A stretch of 64,000 nucleotides of DNA, taken from Phormidesmis priestleyi BC1401. GTDB lineage: Bacteria > Cyanobacteriota > Cyanobacteriia > Leptolyngbyales > Leptolyngbyaceae. A program made the translations under genes and the position numbers. Positions 62,316 through 64,000 of this stretch are shown in pieces. The notes under the pieces are model-generated. The model searched no databases, was not told the DNA's origin, and worked only from the letters and a program-made list of their open reading frames with translations. The first letter of the stretch is position 1, and every line of letters starts with the position of its first letter. The stretch lies in assembly GCF_001650195.1 (NCBI RefSeq), contig NZ_LXYR01000016.1:37560-101559 (forward strand). Reading direction: 5' to 3'.

Positions 62316-63860
62316 ATGACTTCTGTTGCGATCGACTTTGGCACTACCAACACGGTTGTTAGCATTCTCGAACCCGATACTCAAACGCCTAAAACGATTC
62401 GCTTTCCTGCCATTTCACGGTTATTATACGACGAGATTCCGGTGACTCCGACGCTGATATTTGTAAAAAGTGCGGAGCAAATTGTCCTGGGTGAACAGGT
62501 GCGATCGCAGCGCTTAGGAATATCTCAGCCCGATCGCTTGTTCAAAGCATTTAAGCGAGATTTAGCGGCTGACTTTCAACCGCCCGATCGCCAAATTGAT
62601 GGACAATCCTATAGTGTTGAATGGGTATCTGAACAATTTATTCAAGCAATCTGGCAACAACTCCAGCAACAGCAAATTTATCCTTCTCAAGTCGTTTTTA
62701 CCGTTCCGATCGGAGCGTTTGAGCGTTATTTGGGATGGTTTCGTGAGGTGGCGGCGCGGCTTGATATCTCTGATGTGCGGCTCGTTGATGAGTCTACGGC
62801 GGCAGCGTTGGGTTATGCGGTGCAGCGTCCCGGTGCTCTCGTTCTTGTCGTTGATTTTGGCGGCGGCACCCTCGATCTGAGTTTAGTACGGACAGTTGGC
62901 AAAACCTCTGACGCGCAGCGAGCAGAAGTGCTGGCAAAAGCCGACGCATATCTTGGCGGTGAAGATATTGATCTGTGGATTGTCGAAGATTATTTGTATC
63001 AAATTGGCTCCTCGCGGGCTGCGGTGGGCGCGATCGGATATCAAACCTTACTAGAGGTTGCCGAGCGTCTCAAAGTCAGGTTATCGATCGCTGAGGAGGC
63101 AAAAGAAAGCTGGCTCGACGAATCTACCTTTATGGCTTACGAGTTGCGTTTAACCCGATCGCAGTTAGAAGACATTCTCGAAACGCGACAGCTATTAGAA
63201 CAAGTCCGACAATCGCTCGATGAAGTGCTGACGATCGCGCTTTCAAAAGGCATTTCCAAGTCGGATATTGAGCAAGTGTTGCTCGTCGGCGGCAGTTGTT
63301 TAATTCCATCTGTGCAGCAACTTATCGGATCTTATTTTGGGCGGCAGCGAGTCAAACTCGATAAACCGTTTGAGGCGGTTTGTCATGGCGCATTGGCGCT
63401 TGGTCAACTGACGATCGAGGATTCTCTACGCCACAGTTACGCGATTCGCCTCTGGGAACCTTACGCCCGATCGTATTCCTATTTTTCGCTCTTTGAGCAG
63501 GGCGATCGCTATCCCTGTCAACGGGCTGAACCGCTGATTTTGCAAGCCGCGATCGAGGGACAAACTGATCTTCGCCTCGACATTGGAGAGGTTGCAGTGG
63601 TTGCTCAATCAGAGGTGAACTATGACGAGCAGGGCAGAATGACGAGTCTACCGATGCGTCAACAAGAGACTTACCGATCGCTAGAACGTCAGCATGAGCA
63701 AGTGTGTGTCGCTCACCTCAATCCGCCGGGGCAAGTAGGTGTCGATCGTATTTCAGTTCAGTTTGAGGTCACCGATCGGCGAGTGCTCACTGCAACAATT
63801 CGCGATTTGCTGACGCAACAGATTTTGGTCGATCGAGGCTCGATCGCCAAACTACAATAA
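62316..63860 (+). CDS. Hsp70-family protein with shortened C-terminus
   Basis: 514 residues against ~640 for DnaK. The ATPase domain is complete: phosphate-1 VAIDFGTTNTVVS, VDESTAAALGYAVQRPG, phosphate-2 LVVDFGGGTLDLSLVR, adenosine site VLLVGGSCLIPSVQQLIGS. The region after ~residue 380 is short, without a recognisable substrate lid or EEVD-like tail. This is one of the divergent Hsp70-like proteins of cyanobacteria, probably serving a special client with the GrpE-like partner. Confidence 0.88.
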   Translation: MTSVAIDFGTTNTVVSILEPDTQTPKTIRFPAISRLLYDEIPVTPTLIFVKSAEQIVLGEQVRSQRLGISQPDRLFKAFKRDLAADFQPPDRQIDGQSYSVEWVSEQFIQAIWQQLQQQQIYPSQVVFTVPIGAFERYLGWFREVAARLDISDVRLVDESTAAALGYAVQRPGALVLVVDFGGGTLDLSLVRTVGKTSDAQRAEVLAKADAYLGGEDIDLWIVEDYLYQIGSSRAAVGAIGYQTLLEVAERLKVRLSIAEEAKESWLDESTFMAYELRLTRSQLEDILETRQLLEQVRQSLDEVLTIALSKGISKSDIEQVLLVGGSCLIPSVQQLIGSYFGRQRVKLDKPFEAVCHGALALGQLTIEDSLRHSYAIRLWEPYARSYSYFSLFEQGDRYPCQRAEPLILQAAIEGQTDLRLDIGEVAVVAQSEVNYDEQGRMTSLPMRQQETYRSLERQHEQVCVAHLNPPGQVGVDRISVQFEVTDRRVLTATIRDLLTQQILVDRGSIAKLQ

Positions 63861-63905
63861 GGGAGCCGCCTGAACAGTTCTCTAAAGAAGTGATCAACGG
63901 CTCCC
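63861..63905. terminator. Hairpin between convergent genes
   Basis: GGGAGCCG (63861-63868) pairs perfectly with CGGCTCCC (63898-63905). It begins immediately after the Hsp70 stop and faces the end of the minus-strand partial gene. Confidence 0.65.
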
Positions 63906-63912
63906 CAACTTC

Positions 63913-64000
63913 CTAGAGTTGAATGGTGATTTTGTTGTGCAATTCCTCCAGTTGAATGAGTGAACTGTTACCCAGGACGATGTTGAACTTCGCTAGCGAC
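63913..64000 (-). CDS. C-terminal fragment of an unidentified protein
   Basis: The minus strand is open from the window edge to TAG at 63913-63915 and reads ASLAKFNIVLGNSSLIQLEE then LHNKITIQL. The alternating hydrophobic pattern suggests beta structure. It is too short to assign. Confidence 0.4.
   Translation of the reverse strand, partial: SLAKFNIVLGNSSLIQLEELHNKITIQL

Overview
The window comes from a cyanobacterium, most likely a filamentous Leptolyngbya-like lineage (the genus is an inference). The support is direct: HIP1 octamers (GCGATCGC) are frequent, and there are genes for Mg-chelatase ChlH, the cytochrome b6f subunit PetN, a high-light-inducible (Hlip/Scp) protein and a cyAbrB regulator. 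I saw no rRNA, tRNA or CRISPR array.

Layout. 1-7.6 kb: a cut-off HEAT-repeat protein, uvrA, a TPR protein made of eight near-identical 138-bp repeats coupled to an AAA-type ATPase, and an alpha/beta hydrolase. 7.7-14.2 kb: a STAS protein, an Hlip, smpB, two ammonium transporter genes (the first broken by an 11-bp tandem duplication), petN and another tiny membrane protein. 14.2-22.7 kb: an oxidoreductase, small unknown proteins, a GNAT acetyltransferase, a Uma2 nuclease, a U32-peptidase/RlhA gene broken by a one-base frameshift, and an RlmI-like methyltransferase. 22-33 kb: a response regulator, a large hybrid histidine kinase, a half-size TSUP permease, peptide deformylase, an HtrA-type protease, a candidate small RNA, a cyAbrB regulator and a ClC protein. 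33-46 kb: chlH, an EEP nuclease, a second Uma2, DAHP synthase, glutathione peroxidase and an RND efflux pump with its adaptor.

46-51.2 kb is an accessory island. It holds a NACHT NTPase with an in-frame hexanucleotide microsatellite, a PIN toxin-antitoxin pair flanked by two copies of a structured ~250-bp element, two arrays of a 21-bp-period heptad-type repeat, and a palindromic MITE-like repeat.

51.2-61.4 kb is the most interesting block: a divergent XRE-cupin regulator followed by eight tightly packed genes. Four encode a heterotetrameric sarcosine-oxidase-type enzyme in the order beta-delta-alpha-gamma (= mgdABCD). They are followed by a glutamine-synthetase-like gamma-glutamylmethylamide synthetase (gmaS) and a three-part glutamate-synthase-like enzyme (mgsABC). 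Together these match the complete N-methylglutamate pathway of methylamine oxidation, known mainly from methylotrophic and other heterotrophic proteobacteria. The expected outcome is release of ammonium and a C1 unit from methylamine, probably as a nitrogen source. 61.5-64 kb: a DUF2997-like protein, a membrane-anchored GrpE-like protein and a shortened Hsp70, then the 3' end of an unidentified minus-strand gene.

A family of 100-150-bp inverted-repeat elements (CCCTCACCCTAGCCCTCTCC core) is scattered between genes.
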